DNA of 64,000 nt. It comes from Pogonophryne albipinna (taxonomy: Eukaryota > Chordata > Actinopteri > Perciformes > Artedidraconidae). Where the stretch lies: positions 305,001-369,000 of the forward strand of contig JAPTMU010000113.1 of NCBI GenBank assembly GCA_028583405.1, written 5' to 3'. Of this stretch, positions 26,285-38,970 are shown piece by piece. The translations under genes were made by a program, and so were the position numbers. Below the pieces are notes generated by a model. It worked only from the letters and a program-made list of their open reading frames with translations, did no database searches and was not told where the DNA came from. Each line of letters starts with the position of its first letter. Position 1 is the first letter of the stretch.

Positions 26285-27945
26285 GGCGAATGATCTGTCG
26301 CCAAGGCAACGGCATTTGATGACATCCCATAATACACTTAGATGTGTTGATGGCTGCATCGTTACCAAACCTGTGAAGTCTTGGGCTGTTTGGAGTATTT
26401 TCACTGAAGTTATGAGAAAACCGTGTTTCAAGGGGAGCATTTTGTTGCCATGGTAACGGCATTTGAAGAAATCTCAAAACTCTCCCGTAGATTACTTCAA
26501 GGCTGGACTGTTAGCACACGTGAAGTTTGAGCACTTTTTGAAAATTTTCATAGGAGTTATAGCGACATCATGTTTTATGGCGAGGGATGCGTTTCCATGG
26601 AAACGGCATATGGTGAGATCTCAGATTTGGCGTAGAGCTCTTGAGGCATGGACCGGTGATATTCAAGTGAAGATTGGGGGACGATTGGACCGTGTCCATT
26701 GGACTTACAGCCTCATCGTGTTTCATGGCGAGTGGTCTGTCGCCATGGCAACGGCATTTGATGACACCCCATACTACGCTTAGATGCATTGAAGGCTGCA
26801 TCGTTACCAAACCTGTGAAGTTCTGGGCTGTTTGGAGTATTTTCACTGAAGCTATGAGAAAACCGTGTTTCAAGGCGAGCATTGTGTTGCCATGGCAACG
26901 GCATTTGAAGAACTCTCCAAACTGTCCCGTAGATGTCTTCACAGCTGGACTGTTAGCACGCTGCTACCTCAAGTCTGATGCTCTGAGCATGTTGGAGTGA
27001 TGACATCATCGTGTTCCATGACACAGGTGTTTATAGTTGAGCTAACGAGCTCTGTAGAGATCACAGGTTTCCATTGTTCTGAATGAGAGATGAACCTCTT
27101 ACATGTGAACGTTTTGTGGAAGAACCGTAACAGATATCTGTGAAATTTCAAAACGTGAAGCATGTCAAGGAAGTTGAGTATCTGAAGTGTGCTTTTTGTG
27201 TACTTTCGGGTTAATAATGTGGCCTTTTTGGCAGTTTAACTAAAGGTGTGCGGCTGCTGCTGTGAGGAAATATCTGCCTGAAATTACAATGAGCTTCAAT
27301 GGAGGAATGATGAACGTTTTTGTCACTTCATACCCTCAAGAGGCATTTTGTTTATTTATTTTTTGCTTAATTATTTGACATTTTTCAAGCTACGAGATGT
27401 TTTCCTACGTTTATCATGATAAATTATGTCCCAGGAATGTAGGGTTTGGGAATTATGGCAGTTTTAAAAAAATATATGAAGGCACATTTCAAGATTTCTT
27501 ACCCTCTAGCTGTGACATCACGCACTCTAGTTAATGTTAAAATGTGAAGAAAACCTCTAAAACAAGGTCTGAACAAATGTGAATATCTCTAAAAGTAAGA
27601 ATCAGATTTAAAAGTTGTTGTACACGAATAATGTCAGAAAGATTTGTAACATTTTAAAGTTGGAATGAGGTTTCTGAGTGAAAGTATGAATGAACAGTTA
27701 GCAGTTGAAGTCGCATGAAGATTTGTTGAAGTCTGAAGATTTCCTCCATTGACTTCAATGTTAAAAATGTGATGTATTATGGGATGTATCTCTGGAATTA
27801 TGAAAGTTATGAATGAGAAAAGTAATAGCCATCGATTCCCGACCGAACTGAACGTTGTAATGTTTGAACGGAGTTTCTGCGATGTTCAATGCGGGAGGAG
27901 AAGAGGAATATACCGGCGGAATAATAATAAAAACAATTTTAATAA
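26285..27945. mobile_element. unclassified dispersed repeat with internal duplication
   Basis: A block of about 236 bp at 26285-26520 is repeated at 26727-26962 (offset 442 bp). It contains GGCAACGGCATTTGATGAC, CATCGTTACCAAACCTGTG and GAGTATTTTCACTGAAG. The remainder (AATGGAGGAATGATG, CCATTGACTTCAATG, GCGGGAGGAGAAGAGG) is in the style of a widespread teleost repeat ending in ATAATAATAAAAA. Its class and left boundary cannot be fixed by eye. Overlapping 63-143-codon frames are not conserved genes. Confidence 0.6.
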
Positions 27946-28035
27946 AAAATGTGCGTAGAATAACAGATAGTTGGAATGCTGTTAGCAGCTAAATAAGGGA
28001 CAATATGGCAAGGCAGTCATTAAAGAAAAAAGACC

Positions 28036-28540
28036 ACCTCTAGTGTTTACTTCCTGTCTGTCTTCTTCTGCTGTTCCCTTTAGTGTTTATTTCCTGTCCG
28101 TCTTCTTCTGTTGTTCCCTTTAGTGTTTACTTCCTGGCTGTCTTCTACGGCTGTTCCCTTTAGTGTTTATTTCCTGTCCGTCTTCTTCTGGTGTTCCCTT
28201 TAATGTTTACTTCCTATCTGTCTTCTTCTGGTGTTCCCTTTAGTGTTTACTTCCTATCTGTCTTCTTCTGGTGTTCCCTTTAGTGTTTACTTCCTATCTG
28301 TCTTCTTCTGCTGTTCCCTTTAGTGTTTACTTCCTGTCTGTCTTCTTCTGCTGTTCCCTTTAGTGTTAACTTCCTGTATGTCTTCTTCGGCTGTTCCCTT
28401 TAGCGTTTACTTCCTGTATGTCTTCTTCTTCTGCTGTTCCCTTTAGTGTTTACTTCCTGTCTGTCTTTTTCTGCTGTTCCCTTTAGTGTTGACTTCCTGT
28501 CTGTCTTCTTCGGCTGTTCCCTTCAGTGTTTAAATTGAAC
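28036..28540 (-). repeat. Minisatellite family D, array D3 left part
   Basis: About 12-13 units of the reverse-complement 40-bp unit, with variants TGGTGTTCCC, TCGGCTGTTCCC and one unit with an extra TTC (28427). Confidence 0.95.
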
Positions 28541-28731
28541 TATTCATATCTTAGACTGCACTGTAACTTTTATCCATGTATTTTTTCTTTTAATGTTTAT
28601 TTTATTCGCTTTTCTTTTTAATGACTGATTTTAAAAGCCATTTTCTTAATGTCTTTCATTTTTTGTAAAGCACTTTGAATTGCCTTGTGTTGAAAAGTGC
28701 TATATAAATAAACTTGCCTTGCCTTGCCTTT
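28541..28731 (+). mobile_element. LINE 3' tail inserted within array D3
   Basis: Contains TTTTGTAAAGCACTTTGAAT, GTGCTATATAAATAAA and a terminal (CTTGC)n run, the 3' end type of an L2-like LINE. D units resume immediately after it. Confidence 0.8.
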
Positions 28732-28956
28732 ACTTCTTGTCTGTCTTCTTCTGCTGTTCCCTGTAGTGTTGACTTCCTGTCTGTCTTCTTCGGCTGTTCC
28801 CTTCAGTGTTTACTTCATGCCTGTCTTCTTCTGCTGTTCCCTTTAGTGTTTACTTCCTGTCTGTCTTCTTCTGTTGTTCAATTTAGTGTTTACTTCCTCT
28901 CTGTCTTCTTCTGTTGTTCCCTTTAGTGTTTACTTCCTGTCTGTCTTCTTCCCTCT
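28732..28956 (-). repeat. Minisatellite family D, array D3 right part
   Basis: About 5-6 further 40-bp units, ending at TGTCTTCTTCCCTC. Separated from the left part only by the LINE tail. Confidence 0.93.
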
Positions 28957-29346
28957 CCACGAATATGGCTCATTAAGACATCGATCCAGGACTCAAAGAT
29001 GATGCAGTGAATCTTTCACGTGATTTATAATGTTGGAGAAAAAAGGTACAAAGCGAGCAAAGAAAAGCAAGGAGGATAATAAGATAAGAAAGTGATATCA
29101 AAGAAATAAGAGAGACGAGAGGCTGAACAGAAGAAGCTCTTTGCTCCTTATGGGGAGTGACTTGAGTTTTCGCATCATTTCGTTGATTCCTGATATGAAA
29201 TGACACCAGATGGTATCTCATGAGCACTTGCTTTGCTAAATGTCAGTACGTCCTCAGGTTAAGGCCTTTCGCTGAAATCAAACCCTTTAATAATAATAAT
29301 ACAAAAGATCTCGTAAAGAAGAGTAAAAGTAAACTTCTAAATCTCT
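28957..29346. other. unique non-coding stretch
   Basis: An 84-codon minus frame (28973-29227) has no recognisable domain. Nothing else seen. Confidence 0.4.
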
Positions 29347-29532
29347 TATTACATGACATATCACTTGTTAGACGCTTTTATCCAACGCGACTTACATACA
29401 TTCAATACTGTGGGCAATCCCCACAGGAGCACTTTGGGCTAAGTGTCTCAACGACATGCTGGCTGCAGTGGGGCTCTAACTTACTATCCCCTGATTCGAA
29501 GTTCAGCACACTCTCCACTCAACCACAGTCTC
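29347..29532 (-). mobile_element. tRNA-derived SINE, degraded
   Basis: Reverse complement of the SINE at 57895: GTTAGACGCTTTTATCCAA at its tail end, CCCCACAGGAGCACTTTGG in the body, and a mutated B-box region at about 29487-29500. The head is more diverged than in the other two copies. Confidence 0.82.
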
Positions 29533-29591
29533 CTTATTCTATACTATCCTGAAACTCCTTTTCCTTTCCGTCACTTAAAGAAACATTTAAC

Positions 29592-29641
29592 TCACCAGAT
29601 TCATAGCTGATCTGCAGATGTGGCGCCGCTGCTCCATACAG
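29592..29641 (-). other. weak exon-like segment
   Basis: On the minus strand an open segment reading KLYGAAAPHLQISYESG is followed by the donor GTGAGTTAAATG at about 29585-29591. The upstream AG has a poor pyrimidine tract (AATATAAATGTTGTTAAG). Suggestive only, and not linked by phase to the candidate at 10538. Confidence 0.2.
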
Positions 29642-30325
29642 CTTAACAACATTTATATTTATAAGTCAAGAAGCACGCGGTAAATCCAAGCGTCTGTCTG
29701 AGTGTCCTTTGCACCGTGACACTGCATGTGCTGTACAGACACAATACACACAGCGGGGCAAAGACACACCAGGAAGTAGCTCTGCAGGATTAGAGGGATG
29801 GTTTTGGATCAGGCCGTTTGGGTGATTTCCTACTTTTTTATATTTTGAATAATCCCTTTTCCCCAGAGTCTTTAACATCCTATGTCTTCATCGAAAAGCA
29901 GGAGGTATTGGATTATAAGCATGATCTCGGTGTGCTTTGATCTTTCCAAGTTTAGATCCATTCTGTTTAGGAAGACAAAAGCACTCCCAGTGAATTAAAC
30001 TTGCATGCATTTAAATAAAGAAATAAAGCTTTGGTCCAAAAATAATCAACACAGAAAGAGAGGTCATTTTTGTCGAAGCCTGTCTGGGTTTATCTGGTGG
30101 CTTTGTAGAATATTTCTTTACGTTCACAAGCAAAAAGCACTCTGATTATCTTTATTAGATTTAAATGTTGGATGTTGAATGTTTAATGCATTGAATTCAT
30201 TTTAGAAAGATATCAGGCTTGAAATAGACGTGATAACTTTGGTACACTGTGAACAGAAAGCAGGTGATTTGTTCAGATATTGGCTTGAACTGAATGTCAT
30301 AACAGTCAATAACCAAAGCAATCGT
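29642..30325. other. unique non-coding stretch
   Basis: No repeats or credible frames. Confidence 0.4.
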
Positions 30326-30387
30326 CTATCTATCTATCTATCTGTCTGTCTGTCTGTCTGTCTGTCTGTATATCTTAACGTATTTAT

Positions 30388-30421
<34 letters not shown>

Positions 30422-30820
30422 CTGTACTGTCTGAACGTCTGTCCGTCTGTCTGTCTGTCTCGTCTGTCTATCTATCTATCTATCCGTCTGTCTGTCTGTC
30501 TGCCTGTCTATCTGTCTGTTTGTCTGTCTGTCCGTCTGTTCGTCTGTCTGTACTGTCTGAACGTCTGTCTGTCTCGTCTGTCTATCTATCTATCTATCCG
30601 TCTGTCTGTCTGTCTGCCTGCCTGTCTGCCTGTCTGCCTGTCTGTCTGTTTGTCTGTCTGTCCGTCTGTTCATCTGTCTGTACTGTCTTAACGTCTGTCT
30701 GTCTGTCTTTCTTTCTGTCTATCTGTCTGTCTATATATCTTAACGTCTGTCCGTCTGGCCGTCTGTTCGTCTGTCCGTCTGTCTGTTCGTCTGTTCGTGT
30801 GTCCGTCTGTTCATCTGTCC

Positions 30821-30862
<42 letters not shown>

Positions 30863-31073
30863 ATATTTTAACGTATTTATGTCTGTCTGTCTGTCTGTCC
30901 GTCTGTTCGTCTGTCTGTACTGTCTTAACGTCTGTCTGTCTGTCTTTCTTTCTTTCTGTCTATCTGTCTGTCTATATATCTTAACGTCTCTCCGTCTGTC
31001 CGTCTGTTCGTCTGTCCGTCTGTCTGTCTGTCTGTCTGTTCGTCTGTTCGTGTGTCCGTCTGTCCGTCTGTCC

Positions 31074-31105
<32 letters not shown>

Positions 31106-31108
31106 TTC
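30326..31108. repeat. (CTGT)n compound tetranucleotide array
   Basis: 780 bp of CTGT/CTAT/CCGT/TCGT tetramers. Larger blocks such as TGTACTGTCTGAACGTCTGT (30421, 30548) and TATATCTTAACGTCTGTCC (30733, 30974) recur, so the array has grown by block duplication as well as slippage. Frames of 77-154 codons are repeat artefacts. Confidence 0.97.
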
Positions 31109-31566
31109 TTAGTGCACAGGAACAGGTGAGATTTCAACAGCATGAGCCATAAAAAAACTGCAGGACTGTCCAAAGAGCACCAAGTGACCAACAACTATGT
31201 AACCACTGTCACTGAGAAGACAGAGTCATTCATTCATTGCAAAATTGATGCCACTTCTCACATTCACGCAAATATACTGCACTTCCAAAAAAAACGTAAA
31301 CAATTTGCGGAGCAGCCACTTCTGAGAAAATCTGTACTTTGTTTGAGAAACGAATGGGAAAATAAATGGAGGACAAATTGTAAAAACCACTGTTGATAAT
31401 TAACCTATTCTTGATTACAAGTCTCCCTAAAAGTATTGCAAAAGTACGCACAGAGGAAAACAAATAATCTGCACGCTTCGTACTACCTAAAGCAAAGAAG
31501 TAACATTTCCCTAAACTATGTTTTATGATGCTTTCCAGGAGCTCATGTCTTGAGAAAAATGGAAAT
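31109..31566. other. unique non-coding stretch
   Basis: An 84-codon frame (31142-31396) without recognisable motifs. Nothing else seen. Confidence 0.4.
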
Positions 31567-32468
31567 CGTGTGACCGTGCTGTAGTTCCTTTATAGCACAA
31601 CATTAGCCACCTTTAGCTTAGTGGTAGTGACGTGAAGTCATGTGACCGTGCTTTAGTTCCTTTATAGCCCAACATTAGCCACCTTTAGCTTAGCGGTGGT
31701 GACGTGAAGTCATGTGACCGTGCTGTAGTTCCTTTATAGCCCAACATTAGCCTCCTTTAGCTTAGCGGTGGTGACGTGAAGTCATGTGTCCGTGCTGTAG
31801 TTTCTTTATTGCCCAACATTAGCCTCCTTTAGCTTAGCTGTGGTGACATGAAGTCATGTGACCGTGCTGTAGTTCCTTAGCCCAACATTAGCCTCCTTTA
31901 GTTTAGCGGTGGTGACGTGAAGTCATGTGACCGTGCTGTAGTTCCTTAGCCCAACATTAGCCACCTTTAGCTTAGCGGTGGTGACGTGAAGTCATGTGAC
32001 CGTGCTGTAGTTCCTTTATAGCCCAACATTAGCCTCCTTTAGCTTAGCGGTGGTGACGTGAAGTCATGTGACCGTGCTGTAGTTCCTTTATAGCCCAACA
32101 TTAGCCTCCTTTAGCTTAGCGGTGGTGACGTGAAGTCATGTGATCGTGCTGTAGTTCCTTTATAACCCAACATTAGCCTCCTTTAGCTTAGCGGTGGTGA
32201 CGTGAAGTCATGTGACCGTGCTGTAGTTCCTTTATAGCCCAACATTAGCCTCCTTTAGCATAGCGGTGGTGACGTGAAGTCATGTGACCGTGCTGTAGTT
32301 CCTTTATAGCCCAACATTAGCCTCCTTTAGCTTAGCGGTGGTGACGTGAAGTCATGTGACCGTGCTGTAGTTCCTTTATAGCCCAACATTAGCCTCCTTT
32401 AGCTTAGCGGTGGTGACGTGAAGTTATGTGACCGTGCTGTAGTTCCTTTATAGCCCAACATTAGCCGC
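31567..32468 (+). repeat. Minisatellite family A, array A5
   Basis: About 12-13 units of 72 bp, mostly with GCCTCCTTTAGC. Two units at about 31871 and 31943 lack TTATA (GTTCCTTAGCCC) and are adjacent, consistent with local copying of a deletion. Confidence 0.95.
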
Positions 32469-33213
32469 CTATGTAAATTACATTCTTAAGCAATACCTCC
32501 ACCATCCTCTAACATAGATACTTAACTTTCTCTCACCACAATGCAGCCTCTCGTTGTGAATTATTGAACACATGCCATATTTTCTATAACCTTACACCCC
32601 GGACATTTGAATGAGTCATGGCTGACAGCCTGCTTCCTCTCGTTCATGAGGTCGTCTGGAACAAAGTCCACGCTGCTTAACCTTTATAATACTGGAGATC
32701 ACACTCTGGTGCTATTGGCTAACACTTCAAGGTGAATGAAGGAACAATGATTATTCTTTGCCTCCCCCCGGGTGTTTTTATTATCCTTCAATGAGGAAGA
32801 AATAAACGACAGTTAAGCCTTCAGTCTGACGGCCATAAATCAGAAACTTCCCACTAACCGCTGTGTTGGTGTGTTATTGGTATTCAGGAAATCAGCCTCC
32901 ACGAGTGCATCATCACCCTGACTGCCAAGTGGCGAACAGTCTCTTTCCCTCCTGAGCAAGTGAAATATAAAGCAATAAGAGCCAAAGATCCATCAAAGCT
33001 TCACGACTAAAATATAACGCAGGTCATGGTCGTCTAGAAAAACTCATACGACCTCTGTTACTGCCAGTAAGAAAGTGTAGGCGACTACGACACATTTAAG
33101 GATAAGAAAGGTTAAAATATCAACACGAATACCCAATAAAATAATATTAACATTGTCAATTCAGTCGTTATAAATGAATGAACACGGTCAGTTTACAGTA
33201 GAGGAACATTCAT
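32469..33213. other. unique non-coding stretch
   Basis: No frame or repeat recognised. Confidence 0.4.
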
Positions 33214-34497
33214 GAAACGCCTCCATTGGACTCCTTTGTTTACTCCTGGAACATAATGACATCTCTATGCAACACTCATGCTCCTATTGGCCAGCGCTCC
33301 AACACATTGTAGGTGATAGGCTAAGGAGCGGGATCTCTCTAAGAGGTTGACCAATCACAACAGAGCCGGCAGCTAACCAATCATAGCAGACTGGGCTCTG
33401 GTTTCAGACAGAGGGTGAAAAGAGGTGCTGCAGCACAGGCAGTATGAGAACAATAAAGAGCTTTTTGAACATTAAAGCACGGAGACATGTAGAGACACTA
33501 CATACTGATATACACCTGAACATCAGCAGGAGAGGACTCTTTAAAGTAGAGACACTAAATACTGATATACACCTGAACATCAGCAGGAGAGGACTCTTTA
33601 AAGTAGAGACACTACATACTGATATACACCTGAACATCAGCAGGAGAGGACTCTTTAAAGTAGAGACACTAAATACTGATATACACCTGAACATCAGCAG
33701 GAGAGGACTCTTTAAAGTAGAGACACTACATACTGATATACACCTGAACATCAGCAGGAGAGGACTCTTTAAAGTAGAGACACTACATACTGATATACAC
33801 CTGAACATCAGCAGGAGAGGACTCTTTAAAGTAGAGACACTACATACTGATATACACCTGAACATCAGCAGGAGAGGACTCTTTAAAGTAGAGACACTAC
33901 ATACTGATATACACCTGAACACCAGCAGGAGAGGACTCTTTAAAGTAGAGACACTACATACTGATATACACCTGAACATCAGCAGGAGAGGACTCTTTAA
34001 AGTAGAGACACTACATACTGATATACACCTGAACATCAGCAGGAGAGGACTCTTTAAAGTAGAGACACTACATACTGATATACACCTGAACATCAGTAGG
34101 AGAGGACTCTTTAAAGTAGAGACACTACATACTGATATACACCTGAACATCAGCAGGAGAGGACTCTTTAAAGTAGAGACACTAAATACTGATATACACC
34201 TGAACATCAGCAGGAGAGGACTCTTTAAAGTAGAGACACTACATACTGATATACACCTGAACATCAGCAGGAGAGGACTCTTTAAAGTAGAGACAATAAA
34301 TACTGATATACACCTGAACATCAGCAGGAGAGGACTCTTTAAAGTAGAGACACTACATACTGATATACACCTGAACATCAGCAGGAGAGGACTCTTTAAA
34401 GTAGAGACACTACATACTGATATACACCTGAACATCAGCAGGAGAGGACTCTTTAAAGTAGAGATGTCATAGTAGGAGCATAATATATCCTGTTTAA
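33214..34497 (+). mobile_element. MITE-B copy 1 with family B array at its 3' end
   Basis: 5'-truncated body starting AAACGCCTCCATTGGACTCC, then TTGTTTACTCCTGGAAC, CTATTGGCCAGCGCTCC, GTTGACCAATCACAACAGAG and CAGGCAGTATGAGAACAATA. The 57-bp array follows (33489-34465), and then a terminal block AGGAGCATAATATATCCTGT ending in TTAA (34494-34497), the worn counterpart of the left end at 49403. Two CCAAT motifs occur in the body. Confidence 0.85.
33489..34465 (-). repeat. Minisatellite family B, array B-ii (~17 copies)
   Basis: Reverse-complement 57-bp units (GTAGAGACACTACATACTGA). AAATACTG instead of ACATACTG marks units at irregular spacing. Open on both strands for 342-343 codons only because 57 = 3 x 19. 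Confidence 0.97.
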
Positions 34498-35222
34498 ATG
34501 GAATAAACGTATATATATATATATATGAAACAAAAAATCAAGCGATGTTAACTCGTCAATCTGACGTTGTTCAGACACAAAGTAAGTTTTAGAGCTGACG
34601 TCAATAAAGCACTAATTTATGAAGACAGGCTTCATAACTCTGACGCATAAACATTTGAAAATGACACGAGTGAAAAGTCTTGAAATGTTGACTTTACAAA
34701 ATAGATACTGACCGCAGTTCACTAAAGTTGGCACAGAAAAAGCAAGTAAAATGTCCCTTTGAGTTTGCCACAACTATCTTAATTGCTACTGTGTTTTTTA
34801 AATGAGCTCCTCTTGTTAAATAAAGATTATTTCATTAACTTGTCGACAACCCACATGCATTGTGTTTAAATGGCTTGTTTTATCAAACCCAAGTGTATTA
34901 GATTTACAGTGAAAGTCAATATCAACAAAGCACATTTTAAAGCAGCCAATGTGTGTTGTTTTCTGGATGAACTATGCATTGGTTAAAACCCTCTCCCTGC
35001 AGCTGGCGGTTCGGCTCCGCCCTCTGACATTAAACCCAACAAGATTAACTCTGCCTCGGAGGAATTGTTTGTAAACTGAAAATCCAATAAAGACTTTATT
35101 AAAGGTGGCCATTAAAAGTGACGGAGAGCCCTATAAACACAGAGTGATCTCACCGGGGAGCCAGCATGAGTTCCAGTCCCATTAACCTTAACGTTTCTGC
35201 AGCATGGAGAGGAGCATGTAGG
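34498..35222. other. unique stretch, (AT)n at 34511
   Basis: Short AT run (34509-34526) directly after MITE-B copy 1. The rest shows no gene. Confidence 0.45.

Positions 35223-35223
<1 letters not shown>

Positions 35224-35267
<44 letters not shown>
35224..35267. repeat. (CA)n microsatellite
   Basis: 22 CA units, 124 bp upstream of a long GT run of opposite phase. Confidence 0.97.
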
Positions 35268-35268
<1 letters not shown>

Positions 35269-35389
35269 CTTCACATCTCTGGAGAGGCTCCGTAACGAAA
35301 GAAACTGCTACCTGTTAAACACACAGATAAGAAGCTGGCAGGAAACACAGCGGGAGAACTTCCTGCTGGGCATTTCTGCAGAAACGATG

Positions 35390-36070
<681 letters not shown>

Positions 36071-36452
36071 TTAAAGGTTAATAGGTAAGTTTGAGAAACC
36101 GGCTCGAGATACACTTTGTTATATTCCATGGAATGCTCTTAACATCCCGATAGCAATGAATATCTGAAGTGCTTTGACAACAAATCCATAAAAAAACATC
36201 ATCTGTGGAAGCCGTGGCGCTGTAAAAAGCACGACCAATCATCTGAGCCGGCTAAAGTAACTGGATGGCCTACCTGCCTGTCAGCCTTCCATCTGGGCAC
36301 AAACTGATCTCGTGCCCTCATTGGTCACGTGAGCGTTCGTGTGTGTTGGAGGAGGGGCTCTGTGAGGAAGGGGCAGATTGTTTCCGGCTGCGTATTTTCA
36401 AATTCTAGCGCACTCGAGCTGGTTTCTCCAAAAGTACCTACCCCACCTTTAA
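36071..36452. mobile_element. TTAA-flanked MITE (piggyBac-like)
   Basis: Left end TTAAAGGTTAATAGGTAAG then GAGAAACCGGCTCGAG; right end CTCGAGCTGGTTTCTCC then AAGTACCTACCCCACCTTTAA. These are inverted repeats of about 40 bp. TTAA lies at 36071-36074 and 36449-36452. The interior of 382 bp has no transposase. Confidence 0.88.
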
Positions 36453-36606
36453 CGTGTACTATTTGTAATAGTTTTTGCTGATAATACTTCCTTAATTTTA
36501 CTTAAGTAACATTTACAATGCAGGAATTGTACTTTGAACAGAGTGTTTGGACTTAAACACTGCAGGTGTGTCTGACTGCACGTTGGTTTGCCAGTGTCAT
36601 CGGGTC

Positions 36607-36780
<174 letters not shown>

Positions 36781-37252
36781 CCTGGCACAGTGGCGCAGCG
36801 CTGATAAAGTGAGAGCTTCAGAGTCCACGGAGTTATAAACCGTCCGTTTACAGAGCGGCTATCTGCGAGATCCTTTATTCTGCTGAGAGCTGGAAACTTG
36901 GAGCAATAAACTGATAACAATTCTTCTGGGCTTCGCTCACCCCTAACAGGGAAAGTTTAATTGGGAAGAAGAGACGTTCTGGTTGTCATTTCCATCCATT
37001 ATAGAATATTTAATTGATAACCCTGCGCCATAAAAACACAGAAGTACAGCAGCTACTGTTTGGTACACATAATAAATCAGAGCTTACATTTCTACTGCAG
37101 TTTGTTTGTTGTCTAATGGAGAAGTTGTTCACCTGCATCAAACCCAGGAGTTTGGTTTTTGTGCTTCTTAGTTAACATTAAGCTGTCTGACTCTTTTCTG
37201 CTGCAACACATGTATTTGTCCCCTCTGCGGGACAAATACAGGTATTCTGATT
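36781..37252. other. unique non-coding stretch
   Basis: A local inverted pair TATTTGTCCCCTCTG / CGGGACAAATA lies at 37212-37237. No gene seen. Confidence 0.4.
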
Positions 37253-38970
37253 TTAAAGGTCAGCTATTATGCAAAATCCACTTCTTCATGTCTCTTCTGC
37301 ATCAACATGTGTCCCCTGTTCTCCATGTCTCTTCTTCATCAACATGTGTCCCCTCTTCTCCATGTCTCTTCTTCATCAGCATGTGTCCCCTCTTCTTCAT
37401 GTCTCTTCTACATCAACATGTGTCCCCTCTTCTTCGTGTCTCTTCTACATCAACATGTGTCCCCTCTTCTTCATGTCTCTTCTACATCAACATGTGTCCC
37501 CTCTTCTTCATGTCTCTTCTACATCAACATGTGTCCCCTCTTCTCCATGTCTCTTCTACATCAACATGTGTCCCCTCTTCTTCATGTCTCTTCTACATCA
37601 ACATGTGTCCCCTCTTCTTCATGTCTCTTCTTCATCAACATGTGTCCCCTCTTCTTCATGTCTCTTCTACATCAACATGTGTCCCCTCTTCTCCATGTCT
37701 CTTCTACATCAACATGTGTCCCCTCTTCTTCATGTCTCTTCTACATCAACATGTGTCCCCTCTTCTTCATGTCTCTTCTACATCAACATGTGTCCCCTCT
37801 TCTTCATGTCTCTTCTACATCAACATGTGTCCCCTCTTCTTCATGTCTCTTCTACATCAACATGTGTCCCCTCTTCTCCATGTCTCTTCTACATCAACAT
37901 GTGTCCCCTCTTCTTCATGTCTCTTTTACATCAACATGTGTCCCCTCTTCTTCGTGTCTCTTCTAAATCAACATGTGTCCCCTCTTCTTCATGTCTCTTC
38001 TACATCAACATGTGTCCCCTCTTCTTCATGTCTCTTCTACATCAACATGTGTCCCCTCTTCTTCATGTCTCTTCTACATCAACATGTGTCCCCTCTTCTC
38101 CATGTCTCTTCTACATCAACATGTGTCCCCTCTTCTTCATGTCTCTTCTACATCAACATGTGTCCCCTCTTCTTCATGTCTCTTCTACATCAACATGTGT
38201 CCCCTCTTCTTCATGTCTCTTCTACATCAACATGTGTCCCCTCTTCTCCATGTCTCTTCTACATCAACATGTGTCCCCTCTTCTCCATGTCTCTTCTACA
38301 TCAACATGTGTCCCCTCTTCTTCATGTCTCTTCTACATCAACATGTGTCCCCTCTTTTTCATGTCTCTTCTACATCAACATGTGTCCCCTCTTCTTCATG
38401 TCTCTTCTACATCAACATGTGTCCCCTCTTCTTCATGTCTCTTCTACATCAACATGTGTCCCCTCTTTTTCATGTCTCTTCTACATCAACATGTGTCCCC
38501 TCTTCTCCATGTCTCTTCTACATCAACATGTGTCCCCTCTGTGGAAAGAGACTCTGGAAGTTTCAGGAACAAAGATTCTCTCTTTTTGATCCATTTCTAT
38601 AAAAACCTGTCTGAAAATGAGCTGATCAGATTTTGGCCACTTGATGATGTCTTAACGATGTTTTGTCTTGTGTAGCCATTAGCCAATCAGCAACCAGGGT
38701 AACCCCCCCCTTATCACCTGAATCTCCTCCTAGAGCACCATTGAGTTCTTTGTAACCAAATCTCTCTCAGAGGGGCGTGGGGAGGGGCTCCTTATTTTCA
38801 TCTAAAGTAACAGACAGAGAATCAGCACTTTGGAAACAGGGCTGAAACAGAGGGCATTATGGGTAATGCTGCAATGATCTGTTTGGTGTTTCAGCCAATC
38901 AGAGACAGGCTCTGGATATATCTGAGACCTGTGATATATTGATGAGAAAAAGTATAATTGGGGACCTTTG
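37253..38970 (+). mobile_element. MITE-C copy 2, full length, with 37-bp array
   Basis: Left end TTAAAGGTCAGCTATTATGC; right end TATAATTGGGGACCTTTG, an inverted repeat with TTAA intact on the left. The minisatellite fills 37283-38541. The body continues with CTCTGTGGAAAGAGACTC, GTTTCAGGAACAAAGATTC, TTGGCCACTTGATGATGTC, ATTAGCCAATCAGCAACC, CTCAGAGGGGCGTGGGGAG and GATTTGGTTACAAAG-like sequence. No transposase. This copy defines the element's layout. Confidence 0.92.
37283..38541 (+). repeat. Minisatellite family C, array C-ii (37-bp unit, ~34 copies)
   Basis: Units vary at few positions: CTTCTCCATG versus CTTCTTCATG, CTTCATCAAC versus CTACATCAAC, and TTCGTG. Three plus-strand frames stay open for up to 476 codons. 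This is expected from a stop-free unit whose length is coprime to 3 and is not evidence of protein. Confidence 0.97.

Noticed and set aside
26046..27000. Several overlapping 100-143-codon frames on both strands
   Set aside because: All lie in the dispersed repeat with internal duplication. The peptides on opposite strands mirror each other, so coding is not supported.
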